Counted from the stretch's first letter, positions 27,187 through 36,271 are shown. The stretch is DNA of 36,987 nt from Gammaproteobacteria bacterium (GCA_026984215.1 JALSSO010000075.1:1-36987); one strand, 5' to 3'. Program-made: numbers and translations. The notes: generated from the letters alone by a model not told the origin.

Positions 27187-29754
27187 ATGCCCAGCAAGGA
27201 ATACGATCCCTGCGCCATCGAGGCCCAGGCCCAGCAATGGTGGGAGGAACACGGCAGCTTCCGTGCCGTGGAGGACCCCTCGCGCGAGAAGTTCTACTGC
27301 CTGTCCATGTTCCCTTACCCCTCGGGCCGCCTGCACATGGGGCATGTGCGCAACTACACCATTGGAGACGTGATCACCCGCTATCAGAAGATGCGGGGCA
27401 AGAACGTGCTCCAGCCCATGGGCTGGGACGCCTTCGGCCTGCCGGCCGAGAACGCGGCCATCAAGCACGGCAAACCGCCGGCCCTATGGACGCGCGAGAA
27501 CATCGAGTACATGCGTGGCCAGCTCCGGCGCTTGGGCTTCGGCTACGATTGGCGTCGCGAGCTGGCCACCTGCGATCCGGATTACTACCGCTGGGAGCAG
27601 TGGCTGTTCCTGCGCATGTGGGAGCGGGGTCTGGCCTACCGCGCCCAGGCCACGGTCAACTGGGATCCGGTGGACCAGACCGTGCTCGCCAACGAACAGG
27701 TGATCGACGGGCGCGGCTGGCGTTCCGGGGCGCCGGTGGAGAAGCGCCGCATCGAGCAGTGGTTCCTGCGCATCACCGACTATGCCCAGGAGTTGCTCGA
27801 CGACCTCGATGGGTTGGACGGCTGGCCGGAGCGGGTGCGCACCATGCAACGCAACTGGATCGGCCGCTCCGAGGGGGTGGAGATGGAGTTCGCGGTGGCC
27901 GGACGCGAGCAACGGCTGCGGATCTTCACCACCCGGCCCGACACCGTGATGGGGGTCACCTACGTGGCCGTGGCCGCCGAGCATCCCCTGGCACTGGAGC
28001 GGGCCGAACAGGATCCGGAGCTGGCCGCCTTCGTGGAGGAATGCCGGCGGGGTGCGGTGGCGGAAGCGGATCTGGAGACCCTGGAGAAGAAGGGGTATCC
28101 GCTGGGCCTGGAGGCCATCCACCCGATCTCGGGGGAGCGGGTGCCCATCTTCGCCGCCAACTTCGTGCTCATGGGATATGGGACCGGCGCCGTGATGGCC
28201 GTGCCGGCTCACGACCAGCGCGACTGGGAATTCGCCCGCCGCTACGGCCTGCCCATCAAGCCGGTGGTGTTTCCGCCCGATGGTTCCGATCCGGATCTGT
28301 CCCAGGGGGCCTATACGGACAGGGGCGTGCTGCGCAATTCGGGGCCCTTCGATGGGCTGACCTCGGAGGCGGCCTTCGACGCCGTGGCCGGCTGGCTGGA
28401 GGCCCGCGGTCTGGGGGGGCGGCGGGTCAACTGGCGGTTGCGCGACTGGGGGGTCTCGCGCCAGCGCTACTGGGGTTGCCCCATCCCGGTGGTCTACGGG
28501 CCCGACGGGAGGCCGGAACCGGCTCCCGATCTGCCGGTGGTGCTGCCCGAGGACGTGGTGGTGGACGGCACCGGTTCTCCCCTGGCCCGGATGCCGGCCT
28601 TCTATGATCTCGGCGATGGCCGGCGTCGCGAGACCGACACCTTCGACACCTTCGTGGAGTCGTCGTGGTATTTCGCCCGATACTGTTCCTGGGACTGCGA
28701 CACGGCCATGGTGGATGAGCGCGCCGACTATTGGTTGCCCGTGGATCAGTATGTGGGGGGGATCGAGCACGCTGTCCTGCACCTGCTGTACGCCCGGTTT
28801 TTCCATAAGGTGATGCGCGACGAGGGGTTGGTCCACTGCGACGAGCCGTTCACCCGCCTGCTCACCCAGGGCATGGTGGTGGCCGAGACCTACTATCGCA
28901 AACACGCGGACGGCCGGATGGAGTGGTTCAACCCCGCCGAGGTGGAGGTGGAGCGTGACGCTCGGGGGCGCGTGGTGAAGGCGGTGTGGACCGGCGACGG
29001 GCAGCCGGTGACCCCCGGCGGGCTCGAGAAGATGTCCAAGTCCAAGAACAACGGCGTGGATCCACAGACGCTCATCGACCGCTACGGGGCCGATACGGTA
29101 CGCCTGTTCATCATGTTCGCCGCCCCGCCGGACCAGACCCTGGAGTGGTCCGACGAGGGTGTGGAAGGCGCGCATCGCTTTCTGCGCCGGCTGTGGAACC
29201 TGGCCATGGGCCGCGCCGCGCTGGTGGCCGCGGCCGGCCCCCTGGAGGCCGGGCGGCTCTCCGAATCGTTGAGCGAGGCCCGGCGCGAGATCCATACCGC
29301 GCTCAAAAAGGCGCTCTACGACTACGAGCGCCAGCAGTTCAACACCGTGGTCTCGGCGGCCATGACCATGGTGAACACCCTGTCCAGGCTGGACGCCTCC
29401 GAGGCCTCCGCGCCGGTGCTGCGCGAGGGGCTGTCCATCGTCATCCGGTTGCTGGCGCCCATCGCGCCGCACGTGGCGCACGCGCTGTGGCGCGAGCTGG
29501 GCCTGGGCGAGGACGTGTTGGAGGGTGGCTGGCCGGCCGTGGACGAGGCGGCGCTGGCCGCCGCCACGGTGGAGATCGGCGTGCAGGTCAACGGCAAGCT
29601 TCGGGCGCGCATCACGGTGCCCGCCGAGGCGGACCGGGAGCGGCTGGAGGCCCTGGCCCGGGGGCATGCGAACGTGGCCCGCCACCTGGAGGGCAAGACG
29701 GTGCGCAAGGTGATCGTCGTGCCCGGGCGTTTGGTGAATTTCGTGGTCGGATGA
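27187..29754 (+). CDS. leuS: Leucyl-tRNA synthetase
   Basis: Class I aminoacyl-tRNA synthetase charging tRNA-Leu, 855 residues (E. coli 860). The HIGH-type motif is [15 protein letters not shown] near residue 45 and the KMSKS loop is [16 protein letters not shown]1 editing domain lies between ([31 protein letters not shown]). ATG 27187 gives [19 protein letters not shown], the family N-terminus; the open frame upstream is unrelated. Its stop overlaps lptE as ATGA. It starts a likely unit leuS-lptE-lipoprotein. Confidence 0.97.
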   Translation: MPSKEYDPCAIEAQAQQWWEEHGSFRAVEDPSREKFYCLSMFPYPSGRLHMGHVRNYTIGDVITRYQKMRGKNVLQPMGWDAFGLPAENAAIKHGKPPALWTRENIEYMRGQLRRLGFGYDWRRELATCDPDYYRWEQWLFLRMWERGLAYRAQATVNWDPVDQTVLANEQVIDGRGWRSGAPVEKRRIEQWFLRITDYAQELLDDLDGLDGWPERVRTMQRNWIGRSEGVEMEFAVAGREQRLRIFTTRPDTVMGVTYVAVAAEHPLALERAEQDPELAAFVEECRRGAVAEADLETLEKKGYPLGLEAIHPISGERVPIFAANFVLMGYGTGAVMAVPAHDQRDWEFARRYGLPIKPVVFPPDGSDPDLSQGAYTDRGVLRNSGPFDGLTSEAAFDAVAGWLEARGLGGRRVNWRLRDWGVSRQRYWGCPIPVVYGPDGRPEPAPDLPVVLPEDVVVDGTGSPLARMPAFYDLGDGRRRETDTFDTFVESSWYFARYCSWDCDTAMVDERADYWLPVDQYVGGIEHAVLHLLYARFFHKVMRDEGLVHCDEPFTRLLTQGMVVAETYYRKHADGRMEWFNPAEVEVERDARGRVVKAVWTGDGQPVTPGGLEKMSKSKNNGVDPQTLIDRYGADTVRLFIMFAAPPDQTLEWSDEGVEGAHRFLRRLWNLAMGRAALVAAAGPLEAGRLSESLSEARREIHTALKKALYDYERQQFNTVVSAAMTMVNTLSRLDASEASAPVLREGLSIVIRLLAPIAPHVAHALWRELGLGEDVLEGGWPAVDEAALAAATVEIGVQVNGKLRARITVPAEADRERLEALARGHANVARHLEGKTVRKVIVVPGRLVNFVVG

Positions 29755-30293
29755 AAGGCGGGGGCGTTTGCCGGTGGCGGTGGGTGATGCTGGTCTGGGC
29801 GGCGTTGGTGGCCGGTTGCGGCTTCCACCCCCGGGGCCGGATCGCCGTACCGGCCGGGCTGGAGCGGATCGAGGTCCGCGGGGCACCGGCGTTTTCCGTA
29901 CTGGGGGCGGAGCTGCGCCGGCGGCTCACGGCCCATGGCATCCGGGTGGTGAGCGCCGGGAAACCCGCCGACGCGGTGTTGCGTATCCTGTTCAACCGAT
30001 CGGGGCTGCGGGTCGTCTCCGTGGGCGCCACCGGCAAGGCACAGGAGTATGCGCTGTTCACCGACGTGCGCTATGAGGTGACGGATCCGCAGGGACGGGT
30101 CTTGCTGGCTCCAGTGACGCTGCACCTCACGCGGACCCTGCTGTTCGATCCCAACCAGGTGCTGGCCGTGGACGCCGAGGCCGCGGTGCGTCGGGAAGAC
30201 ATGGAGCGTGAGGCGGTGCGGCTCATTCTCTACCGTCTTCAAGCCATGCCGCCGCTGCGTGGCGCAGAGACGGCCCTCGGGCAGGGGGGATGA
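29751..30293 (+). CDS. lptE: LPS-assembly lipoprotein LptE
   Basis: Outer-membrane lipoprotein that plugs the LptD barrel during LPS insertion. It has 180 residues. The signal peptide ends in a lipobox LVAGC with the lipidated C23; the +2 residue is Gly, not Asp, consistent with outer-membrane sorting. The mature part starts [21 protein letters not shown], typical of LptE, and ends with a long helix. ATG 29751 overlaps the leuS stop by four bases. It is followed by another ATGA overlap or a close start of the next lipoprotein gene. Confidence 0.9.
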   Translation: MKGGGVCRWRWVMLVWAALVAGCGFHPRGRIAVPAGLERIEVRGAPAFSVLGAELRRRLTAHGIRVVSAGKPADAVLRILFNRSGLRVVSVGATGKAQEYALFTDVRYEVTDPQGRVLLAPVTLHLTRTLLFDPNQVLAVDAEAAVRREDMEREAVRLILYRLQAMPPLRGAETALGQGG

Positions 30294-30307
30294 TGGAGGG
30301 CATGACG

Positions 30308-30787
30308 ATGCGGATCGTGACCTTGTTGGCCGTGGCGTCGATTCTGCTGGGCTGCGTCCAGGCCCAGGGGCGCAAGGCGCAGGAGCCGGCGCGGTTCCAG
30401 CGTTTGACGCTGGTGGTCAGTGGGGGGTTCGCCGGGGTGGTTCGTGAGGTGCGCGTGGATGGGAAGGGCCGCGTGCGCGTGATCGACCACCGGCGTGGCA
30501 TCTGCGCCCAAGGGCGCCTGGATCCTGCGGAGCTGGATGAGCTGTCCGCCCTGGCGGACCAAGTGGGGTTCGACCGGAAAAACACACCGTCCGACGTTTT
30601 CCGGAGACGCTGTCCCGACTGCATGAATTACGCTCTCAAGCTGATCGGGGCGCGGGGCGAGGAACGCAGCTCGTCCTGGACCGGCGGTGGCGGTCCGGAA
30701 CGGGGTCCGCGCCAGGCACTCGTGGGGAAACTGGCCGCGTGGTTTGCACTGCTCGAGTCGGCCGGGTCACGCAGGGACTGCCAGTAG
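30308..30787 (+). CDS. Small lipoprotein, emfourin-like (putative M4 protease inhibitor)
   Basis: Predicted lipoprotein of 159 residues. A short signal peptide ends in LLGC (C16), with Val at +2. The mature part has SGGFAG at 38-43, then VREVRVDGKG, a LDPAELDELSAL helix at 71-82, a CPDC pair (C102, C105) before NYALKLIG, and a final amphipathic helix. This order (GGFAG, short beta strands, helix, Tyr-containing strand, C-terminal helix) resembles emfourin, a proteinaceous inhibitor of M4 peptidases; an M4 peptidase gene follows directly. The match is from memory and inhibitor function is inferred. ATG 30308 has GGAGGG seven bases upstream. The ATG at 30290, overlapping the lptE stop as ATGA, would add six residues. 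Confidence 0.55.
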   Translation: MRIVTLLAVASILLGCVQAQGRKAQEPARFQRLTLVVSGGFAGVVREVRVDGKGRVRVIDHRRGICAQGRLDPAELDELSALADQVGFDRKNTPSDVFRRRCPDCMNYALKLIGARGEERSSSWTGGGGPERGPRQALVGKLAAWFALLESAGSRRDCQ

Positions 30788-30996
30788 GAACGGTTGCGAC
30801 GCGTCTGCCATGGACCGGGGTGGCAGAGGTCGGGCGCGCCGCCGGGCTGGGCGATCCGTGCCGGAAGGGCCGGGTCGGAATACGACACCACAGGGGAGGT
30901 GCCGGACGGATGGGTAACACGAGCGCGCCGCAGGAGGTGCGGCTCGACCGTCCGGCGGTTCCCCGAGGCGGGAACGGCAGCGAGGACAACGAAATC

Positions 30997-33822
30997 ATGT
31001 CGAGGACCGGGGAACGATTGCGCTGGTGTGTGGGGGTCGCGCTGGGAACGATGTTCCTGGCCGCGGGGACAGTACAGGCGTCCGTGCCGCCTTCGGTGGC
31101 GGCGTTGCAGAAGCAGGGGTTCCGGGTGGCCGTCCGGCCGGACGGGGCGCGGGTTCGCTTTCTGGGAGGGCCGCCGGGCTCCGCGCTGCCGGTGGACGCG
31201 CCGTTGGCCAAGCAGGCGACGGCGCAGGCGCGTGCGACGGCGGCCCTGCAGCAATACGCACCGTTGTTCGGGATTCGCAACCCCTCCACGGACCTGGAGC
31301 CGGCATGGACCCGCACCCTGGCCGACGGGCGGGCCGTGGCCGGCTACCGGCAGGTGGTGGGCGGAGTGCCGGTCCTGGGGGGCGAGTTGCGGGTGCAGGT
31401 CGCACCCGACGGAGCGGTGACCGCCATCAACGGTGAGGCGACCCCCGGCAGCGTGGACGTGGCTCCATCCGTATCGTCGGCGCGGGCGGTGGAGACGGCG
31501 TTGTCGGCGGTGGCCAAGTGGTATGCGGCGGAGCCTTCGACGCTGGAGGCGGGAAAGCCGGAGCTGGTGGTGTACGATCCGCAGCTCCTGCAGCCCGGCC
31601 AGGGGCCGGTTCGCCTGGCGTGGAAGGTGGAGGTGACCGCGGCCCAGGCGCCGGTTCAAGAGCTGGTGCTCGTGGATGCGCGCGACGGCTCCATCGCGCT
31701 GCACTTCAACCAAGTGGATGCGGCCCGCAACCGCATGACCTACAGCGCCGACGGCACGCCCGTGCAGCGCCGGACCCTGCTGTGCACGGAGGCGCAGGCC
31801 GACTGCACCGGCGGTGTGGATCCCGAGGGTGACGATGCGCACCGGTTCGCCGGCGCCACGTACGACTTCTTCTTCTCGCGCTTCGGTCGTGACGGCATCG
31901 ATGGGGCGGGTTCGCCCCTGATCTCCACGGTGCACTGGAACGATGGCGTCTCGTGCCCCAACGCGTTCTGGGACGGCGACGAGATGACGTATTGCGATGG
32001 CGCGGTGGCCGACGACATCGCCGCCCACGAGATGGTCCACGGGATCACCCAGGCCGAGGCCAATCTCTTCTACTACTACCAGGCCGGCGCCATCAACGAA
32101 TCCATGTCCGACATCTTCGGCGAGTTCGTGGATCTCACCGACGGGGCCGGTGACGATTCCGAGGCCGTGCGTTGGCTCCTCGGTGAGGATGCCCCGGCGT
32201 TCGGCGGGGCGGTGCGCGACATGAGCAATCCGGCCAGCACGGAGCGTCTCGGCCCCTTCGGGACCGCCCAGCCCGACCGCATGAGCAGTCCCCTCTATCA
32301 CCGGGCGGGCACGGATCAGGGCGGCGTGCACATCAACAGCGGCATCGGCAACAAGGCCGCCTACCTGATGACGGATGGCGACACGTTCAACGGCATCACC
32401 GTGCGCGGGTTGGGGCTGGACAAAGTCGCGGCGATCCACTACGAGGCATTGACCAATCTGCTCACTTCCGGCAGCGACTATCTCGACCTCTACTACGCGC
32501 TGCAGCAGGCGTGCCTCAACCTGGTGGGTACCCGGGGGATCACCGAGGCCGATTGCGCGGAAGTCCGGGCCGCGGCCGAAGCGGTGGAGATGGACGAGGA
32601 ACCGGCCCCCGGCTTCAACCCGGAGGCGGAACTGTGCCCCGCCGGAGAGGTCCCGCACGACTACTTCTTCGACGACATGGAGAACCCCGCCTCCGGGAAC
32701 TGGGTGTTTCGTGCCCTCGGCGGCCCGTCGGTGTGGGGCTACGTGGCGGGCTACGCGACGTCGGGCCAGAGTGCACTCTGGGCGCCGGCGCCGGCTCAGA
32801 CCACCGATGCGGTCGCGGAGATGGCTCCGGCCGTCGGCGTGCCACACCAAGCTCACCTGCACTTCCGGCATGCCTTCGAGTTCGAGCAAGGAGCGGCCGG
32901 GACCCGCACCTATGACGGCGGTTTCCTGGAATACAGCACCGACGGCGGCAAGACCTGGTTCGACGCCGGTCATCTCATTGCGGCGGGGCAGGGGTACAAC
33001 GGGGCGCTGGACCCCGATCAGGGCAATCCGAATCCGGGACACGCGGCCTTCGTACGTGTGAGCCACGGTTATGTGTCCACGCGCCTGGACCTGGAACCGC
33101 TGGCCGGTCAGCACGCGCGGTTCCGGTGGCGGATCTCCACCGATCCGAGCGCAGGGACGCTGGGTTGGTTCCTGGACGACGTGCGTCTGTACGTGTGCAA
33201 GATCGAGCTCGTCGCCGACGCGGGACCGGACGGCATCGTGACCGAGGGCGAGCAGGTGACCCTGGACGGGAGCCGCAGCCAGGGGGACCAGGCCACCTAC
33301 ACCTGGGTGCAGACCCTCGGCCCCACCGTACAGCTCAGCGATCCGTCCAGTAAGACGCCGACGTTCACCGTGCCTTCACAGGATGGGGTGCTGGTCTTCC
33401 AGCTCACCGCGGTGGATCGTTTCGGGGAGTCGAAGACCGACACGGTGACCCTCGACATCAATCTCAAGCCCCGGGCCGACGCAGGGCCGGATCAGACCGT
33501 CCGGGCCAAGAGTACCGTCCAACTCGATGGAACCGGCAGCGCCGATCCCGAGGGCGACCCCATCACCTACCGGTGGGAGCAGGTCTCGGGCAAGGCGGTG
33601 ACCTTGTCGGCGCCGGATACGGCCCGGCCCACGTTCCAGGCCCCCAACCAGAACGGGACATTGGTGTTCCGGCTGACGGTCGCCGACGACAACGGGGCCA
33701 TCGCCACGGATACGGTGTCGGTGCGGGTCGAGGGCGCGAGCGGCGGTGGCGCGGTGGGGCCATGGAGCCTGCTGGCGTTGGGCGCCGCTGGCTGGATCCT
33801 GCGTCGCCGGCGCTCGATCTGA
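30997..33822 (+). CDS. Secreted M4 (thermolysin-family) metalloprotease with GlyGly-CTERM-like tail
   Basis: Zinc endopeptidase precursor of 941 residues. In order: signal peptide (1-27); FTP/PepSY propeptide (about 80-230); M4 catalytic domain (about 240-545); a beta-sandwich of the MAM or immune-inhibitor-A type (about 555-735, YSTDGGKTW and GWFLDDVRL); two Ig/PKD-like domains from about 740 and 827 (each starting ADAGPD); and a tail from 916 with a Gly triplet, hydrophobic helix and terminal RRRR. Zinc ligands are H344 and H348 of HEMVH plus E368 in GAINESMSD, the same 24-residue span as thermolysin H142-E166. H445 in VHINSGIGNKAAYL matches thermolysin H231. ATG 30997 gives the cleanest signal peptide; ATG 30910 with GGGGAGGT nine bases upstream is an alternative. 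Confidence 0.9.
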   Translation: MSRTGERLRWCVGVALGTMFLAAGTVQASVPPSVAALQKQGFRVAVRPDGARVRFLGGPPGSALPVDAPLAKQATAQARATAALQQYAPLFGIRNPSTDLEPAWTRTLADGRAVAGYRQVVGGVPVLGGELRVQVAPDGAVTAINGEATPGSVDVAPSVSSARAVETALSAVAKWYAAEPSTLEAGKPELVVYDPQLLQPGQGPVRLAWKVEVTAAQAPVQELVLVDARDGSIALHFNQVDAARNRMTYSADGTPVQRRTLLCTEAQADCTGGVDPEGDDAHRFAGATYDFFFSRFGRDGIDGAGSPLISTVHWNDGVSCPNAFWDGDEMTYCDGAVADDIAAHEMVHGITQAEANLFYYYQAGAINESMSDIFGEFVDLTDGAGDDSEAVRWLLGEDAPAFGGAVRDMSNPASTERLGPFGTAQPDRMSSPLYHRAGTDQGGVHINSGIGNKAAYLMTDGDTFNGITVRGLGLDKVAAIHYEALTNLLTSGSDYLDLYYALQQACLNLVGTRGITEADCAEVRAAAEAVEMDEEPAPGFNPEAELCPAGEVPHDYFFDDMENPASGNWVFRALGGPSVWGYVAGYATSGQSALWAPAPAQTTDAVAEMAPAVGVPHQAHLHFRHAFEFEQGAAGTRTYDGGFLEYSTDGGKTWFDAGHLIAAGQGYNGALDPDQGNPNPGHAAFVRVSHGYVSTRLDLEPLAGQHARFRWRISTDPSAGTLGWFLDDVRLYVCKIELVADAGPDGIVTEGEQVTLDGSRSQGDQATYTWVQTLGPTVQLSDPSSKTPTFTVPSQDGVLVFQLTAVDRFGESKTDTVTLDINLKPRADAGPDQTVRAKSTVQLDGTGSADPEGDPITYRWEQVSGKAVTLSAPDTARPTFQAPNQNGTLVFRLTVADDNGAIATDTVSVRVEGASGGGAVGPWSLLALGAAGWILRRRRSI

Positions 33823-33860
33823 TTCCACCAGCCGCGCAAGGCGGTGTAGTGTTGCTCGAA

Positions 33861-33886
33861 GGCCCCGGGGAAACCGGGGCCTTTTT
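33861..33886 (+). terminator. Rho-independent terminator after the M4 protease gene
   Basis: An 8-bp all-GC stem (GGCCCCGG at 33861-33868, CCGGGGCC at 33874-33881) with loop GGAAA is followed by TTTTT at 33882-33886. It lies 38 bases after the protease stop. Only the plus strand has a U-tract, so it ends the protease transcript and not smpB. Confidence 0.92.
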
Positions 33887-33907
33887 CCTGTGCTGAAGTT
33901 CTTGGCC

Positions 33908-34393
33908 TCAGGCGCGCTTGAGGATCCGCTGCTGTTCCCGCCGCCAGTCCCGTTCTTTCTGGGCGGCGCGTTTGTCGTGCAGTTTCTTGCCCTTGGCCAG
34001 GCCGATCTCGAGCTTCACGCGCCCGTTCTTCCAGTACAGGGCCAGCGGAACCAGGGTGTAGCCGCGCCGTTCCACCGCCCCCGTGAGGCGGTCGATCTCC
34101 CGCCGGTGAAGGAGCAGCTTGCGGGTGCGCAATGGGTCCGGGGTGTAGTGGGTGGAGACGGTGGGCAACGGGGAGATGTGGGCGCCGAACAGCCACGCCT
34201 CTCCGTCCTTGACGAGTACGTAGGCCTCCTTGAGCTGCACGCGCTTCTCGCGCAGGCTCTTGACCTCCCAGCCCTGCAGGGCGAGTCCGGCCTCCAGGGT
34301 CTCCTCGATGAAGTAGTCGTGCCGGGCCTTCTTGTTGAGCGCGATGGTGGCACTGCCGTCGGCCTTGTTTTTCTTTTTCTTCGCCTTGCCCAT
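33908..34393 (-). CDS. smpB: SsrA-binding protein SmpB
   Basis: Partner of tmRNA in ribosome rescue by trans-translation. It has 161 residues (E. coli 160). The beta-barrel core carries [20 protein letters not shown] and [19 protein letters not shown]. The C-terminal tail that inserts into the mRNA channel includes [12 protein letters not shown], typical of SmpB. ATG 34393 gives a Lys-rich start. No tmRNA gene was seen nearby. Its probable promoter lies in the stop of the upstream GNAT gene. Confidence 0.96.
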   Translation of the reverse strand: MGKAKKKKNKADGSATIALNKKARHDYFIEETLEAGLALQGWEVKSLREKRVQLKEAYVLVKDGEAWLFGAHISPLPTVSTHYTPDPLRTRKLLLHRREIDRLTGAVERRGYTLVPLALYWKNGRVKLEIGLAKGKKLHDKRAAQKERDWRREQQRILKRA

Positions 34394-34402
34394 GATTGCC
34401 CA

Positions 34403-34408
34403 TTATAC
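34403..34408 (-). promoter_or_regulatory. Probable -10 box of smpB (leaderless or near-leaderless)
   Basis: On the minus strand this is a perfect TATAAT, ending nine bases before the smpB ATG. The TAA stop of the upstream GNAT gene lies within it (34403-34405). No Shine-Dalgarno sequence fits between, so a leaderless or very short-leader mRNA is likely. No good -35 was found. Confidence 0.45.
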
Positions 34409-34894
34409 GGGGCGCGGAGGGGCGAGCGTCCTGCCCATGCGCAGCGGGAAGGTCTCTTCCCCGTCGAGCGGGAGGTAACCGGCATGCCGGAAGAATCCGG
34501 TTGCGCCCTTGTGCGCCTTGACGAGCACCGCCTGGTAACCCTGTTGCGCGAGATCCGCATGGGCCGCCTCCAGCAGCCGCCTCCCCAGCCCGCGGTGGTG
34601 GTGGGCGGGATGGACATAGAGCCCGTGGAGCCAAGCGGTGGGGCGGTCTTCCATCCGCTCCCCGGGACGGGCCTCCTCCCAGGCCGCCACACCGAGGATC
34701 TCTCCTCGAAGGTTTTCGGCCACCAGCAGGTGCAGGTGTTCCAGATCCTCGACTCGGTACCGGTAGCCGGGAAGGGCGAGACGCAACACGCGTTGCGGCA
34801 GGTTCCAGGTCCGCACCGCCGCGGACACCACGGCGTTGACGGGGTCCAGGTCGCCGGCACGGGCGCGGCGGACGGTGATCGCGGATGTGGACAT
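34403..34894 (-). CDS. GNAT family N-acetyltransferase
   Basis: Acetyl-CoA-dependent acetyltransferase of 163 residues with unknown acceptor. The GNAT acetyl-CoA loop is visible in LYVHPAHHHRGLGRRLLEAA (R-G-L-G pyrophosphate-binding segment). The C-terminal strand-helix FFRHAGYLPLDGEE is typical of the fold. ATG 34894 begins MSTSAITVRRARAGDLDPV, a usual GNAT start. It lies divergent from the 101-residue protein gene and directly upstream of smpB. Nothing in the context gives a substrate; acetylation of a small metabolite or protein terminus is equally possible. Confidence 0.85.
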   Translation of the reverse strand: MSTSAITVRRARAGDLDPVNAVVSAAVRTWNLPQRVLRLALPGYRYRVEDLEHLHLLVAENLRGEILGVAAWEEARPGERMEDRPTAWLHGLYVHPAHHHRGLGRRLLEAAHADLAQQGYQAVLVKAHKGATGFFRHAGYLPLDGEETFPLRMGRTLAPPRPV

Positions 34895-34936
34895 GGTGTG
34901 CTTCTGAATGGCCCTCCTGCCGGGCGTCTCATTCTT

Positions 34937-34942
34937 TATACT
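34937..34942 (+). promoter_or_regulatory. Candidate -10 box for the 101-residue protein gene
   Basis: TATACT (5/6 match) lies 45 bases ahead of the ATG at 34988 in the divergent gap with the GNAT gene, within the AT-richest stretch of that gap. The hexamer 17 bases upstream (CTCCTG) is a poor -35. Confidence 0.35.
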
Positions 34943-34987
34943 CTACAGGTGTTTTTCCCGGCTCGTGCCGTTGCAGGAGACCATCCG

Positions 34988-35293
34988 ATGGCCGAAAAGA
35001 GGTACGTGGGCATCGACAAGGATCAGTACGGAGGCATGACCCCCACGGGAACGATCATCCGGGATGCCTGGGTGTTCGGACTGATCCCCGAGTCGGAAAC
35101 CTGCGAAGGGTGGGCCATGGCCCAGATCCAGCAACTGTATGACCGGGTCACCGAGGCCTGGGAGCCCTATGGGCACTTGGTGAGCAATCTGCCCTCAGAG
35201 CTACGCGAGCGTCACGCGCGCATCTATGGGGATGCGGTGCGCCGTGCGCGGGAACTCGGGTGGGATCCGGATCTCTCCGACGAAGACGGTTGA
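34988..35293 (+). CDS. Hypothetical protein, 101 residues
   Basis: Small acidic-ended cytoplasmic protein, no signal peptide or membrane helix. The first half is Gly/Thr-containing (GIDKDQYGGMTPTGTIIRDAW), followed by helices with ETCEGW, YDRVTEAWEPYGHL and ERHARIYGDAVRRAREL. The sequence looks constrained (many aromatic and charged residues) and I have the impression of similar proteins in other Gammaproteobacteria, but I cannot name a family or function. ATG 34988 is preceded by AGGAGA seven bases upstream, an excellent ribosome-binding site. It is a single-gene unit with its own candidate promoter and ends convergent to arfB with a 40-base gap. Confidence 0.8.
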   Translation: MAEKRYVGIDKDQYGGMTPTGTIIRDAWVFGLIPESETCEGWAMAQIQQLYDRVTEAWEPYGHLVSNLPSELRERHARIYGDAVRRARELGWDPDLSDEDG

Positions 35294-35333
35294 GCCTGTC
35301 GGCCGCCGTGGGTGCCGGGGCGCATGCAGGGCC

Positions 35334-35753
35334 TCATTCGGTGGGCGAGGGGCGGCGGCGAAGCACCTTGATGCGGCCGCGGCGCCGCTTGGCTTCCATG
35401 CGCCGGTGCCGCGCGGCGGCCGTGGGACGGGTGCGGATGCGTCGTTTGGGGGGGTGCAGGACGCCGCGCACCAGTTCCGCCAGGCGTTCCAGTGCCTCGG
35501 CCCGATTGCGTTCCCGCGTGCGATGGCGCTGGGCCTTGATGACGATCACTCCGTCCCGGGTGATGCGCCGGTCACGGAGATGCAAGAGCCGCCCTTTGAC
35601 GTCTTCGGGCAGGGAGGAGGCTCGGATGTCGAAGCGCAGATGCACGGCGCTGGAGACCTTGTTGACGTGCTGGCCGCCGGGGCCTTGGGCACGCACCGAT
35701 TCGATCTGAATCTCGCTTTGCGGGATCGCGAGATTCGGCGTGAGGCGGATCAC
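35334..35753 (-). CDS. arfB: Alternative ribosome-rescue factor ArfB (peptidyl-tRNA hydrolase)
   Basis: Release-factor-like hydrolase that frees ribosomes stalled without a stop codon, a backup to trans-translation. It has 139 residues (E. coli YaeJ 140). The catalytic GGQ motif is at residues 26-28 in [12 protein letters not shown], followed by [16 protein letters not shown] and [16 protein letters not shown]. The C-terminal tail is very basic ([21 protein letters not shown]), as needed to enter the empty mRNA channel. The start is GTG 35753, which overlaps the stop of the J-domain gene as GTGA. SmpB, the main rescue pathway, is encoded about 1 kb away. Confidence 0.94.
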   Translation of the reverse strand: MIRLTPNLAIPQSEIQIESVRAQGPGGQHVNKVSSAVHLRFDIRASSLPEDVKGRLLHLRDRRITRDGVIVIKAQRHRTRERNRAEALERLAELVRGVLHPPKRRIRTRPTAAARHRRMEAKRRRGRIKVLRRRPSPTE

Positions 35754-36271
35754 GCGCCGTGCCTGCCAAGCAGCAGGTCCTTGGCCTGGTTGATCCGAGT
35801 GGCCAGGTAGGCCGATCCCCCGCGGTCCGGATGCAGTTTCTGGATCAGGCGCCGATGGGCGGCGACGATCTCCTCGGCGCTGGCCCCGGGTTCCAGACCC
35901 AGGATCTCCCAGGCCTCCGCGGCGGTCAGGCCGGTCCGCGCATGCGGGGAGGATTCGTCTGGTCCTTCGCGCGTATCCGCTCCGGGTTCCCTTCCGCCGC
36001 TCCCGGGTGCCTGGCCGGCCCTTGCCCCGCGAAACAGCCTTTGCAGCGCGGGCAAGTAGGGTAGGAGCGCCCACAGCTTGCGCAGAAAAGGCAGCGCCAG
36101 GCCGATGGCCGCGAACACCCAGTTGAGCTTTCCCGCCGCAGCCAGCGCCACCAGCAGCACGGCTGCCGTGATCGCGAGGGCCTGCCAGCGTTGCACCCCG
36201 GACTGTTTCTGCAGCCAACGCCAGGCGGCGTATCCCAGCACGGCCAGGGCGAGAAGGAAAATGAGTCGCAT
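35750..36271 (-). CDS. Membrane-anchored J-domain (DnaJ-like) protein
   Basis: Protein of 173 residues with two to three hydrophobic helices at about 2-20, 31-47 and 50-70, a polar linker, and a C-terminal J domain from about residue 113. HPD is at 147-149 ([11 protein letters not shown]), so it should stimulate the ATPase of a DnaK partner at the inner membrane. The layout (membrane anchor first, J domain last) is that of TIM14-like or DjlA-type III J proteins. ATG 36271 was chosen because a hydrophobic helix begins at once; a start at 36328 adds residues without features. It is coupled to arfB by GTGA. Confidence 0.87.
   Translation of the reverse strand: MRLIFLLALAVLGYAAWRWLQKQSGVQRWQALAITAAVLLVALAAAGKLNWVFAAIGLALPFLRKLWALLPYLPALQRLFRGARAGQAPGSGGREPGADTREGPDESSPHARTGLTAAEAWEILGLEPGASAEEIVAAHRRLIQKLHPDRGGSAYLATRINQAKDLLLGRHGA

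Noticed and set aside
27484-29886. Long minus-strand open frame opposite leuS
   Set aside because: leuS is certain from its HMGH and KMSKS motifs; the antisense product has low-complexity composition and no recognisable start context.
30739-30996. Upstream extension of the M4 protease from ATG 30739
   Set aside because: It would overlap the lipoprotein gene and place the obvious signal peptide internally. ATG 30910 remains a possible alternative; 30739 does not.
30628-33114. Long minus-strand open frame opposite the M4 protease
   Set aside because: The sense strand has full catalytic motifs and a signal peptide, while the antisense frame shows only composition-driven His/Arg/Val-rich sequence.
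33823-33907. tmRNA (ssrA) next to smpB
   Set aside because: The gap holds only the protease terminator; there is no tRNA-like end or tag-coding segment, and it is too short.
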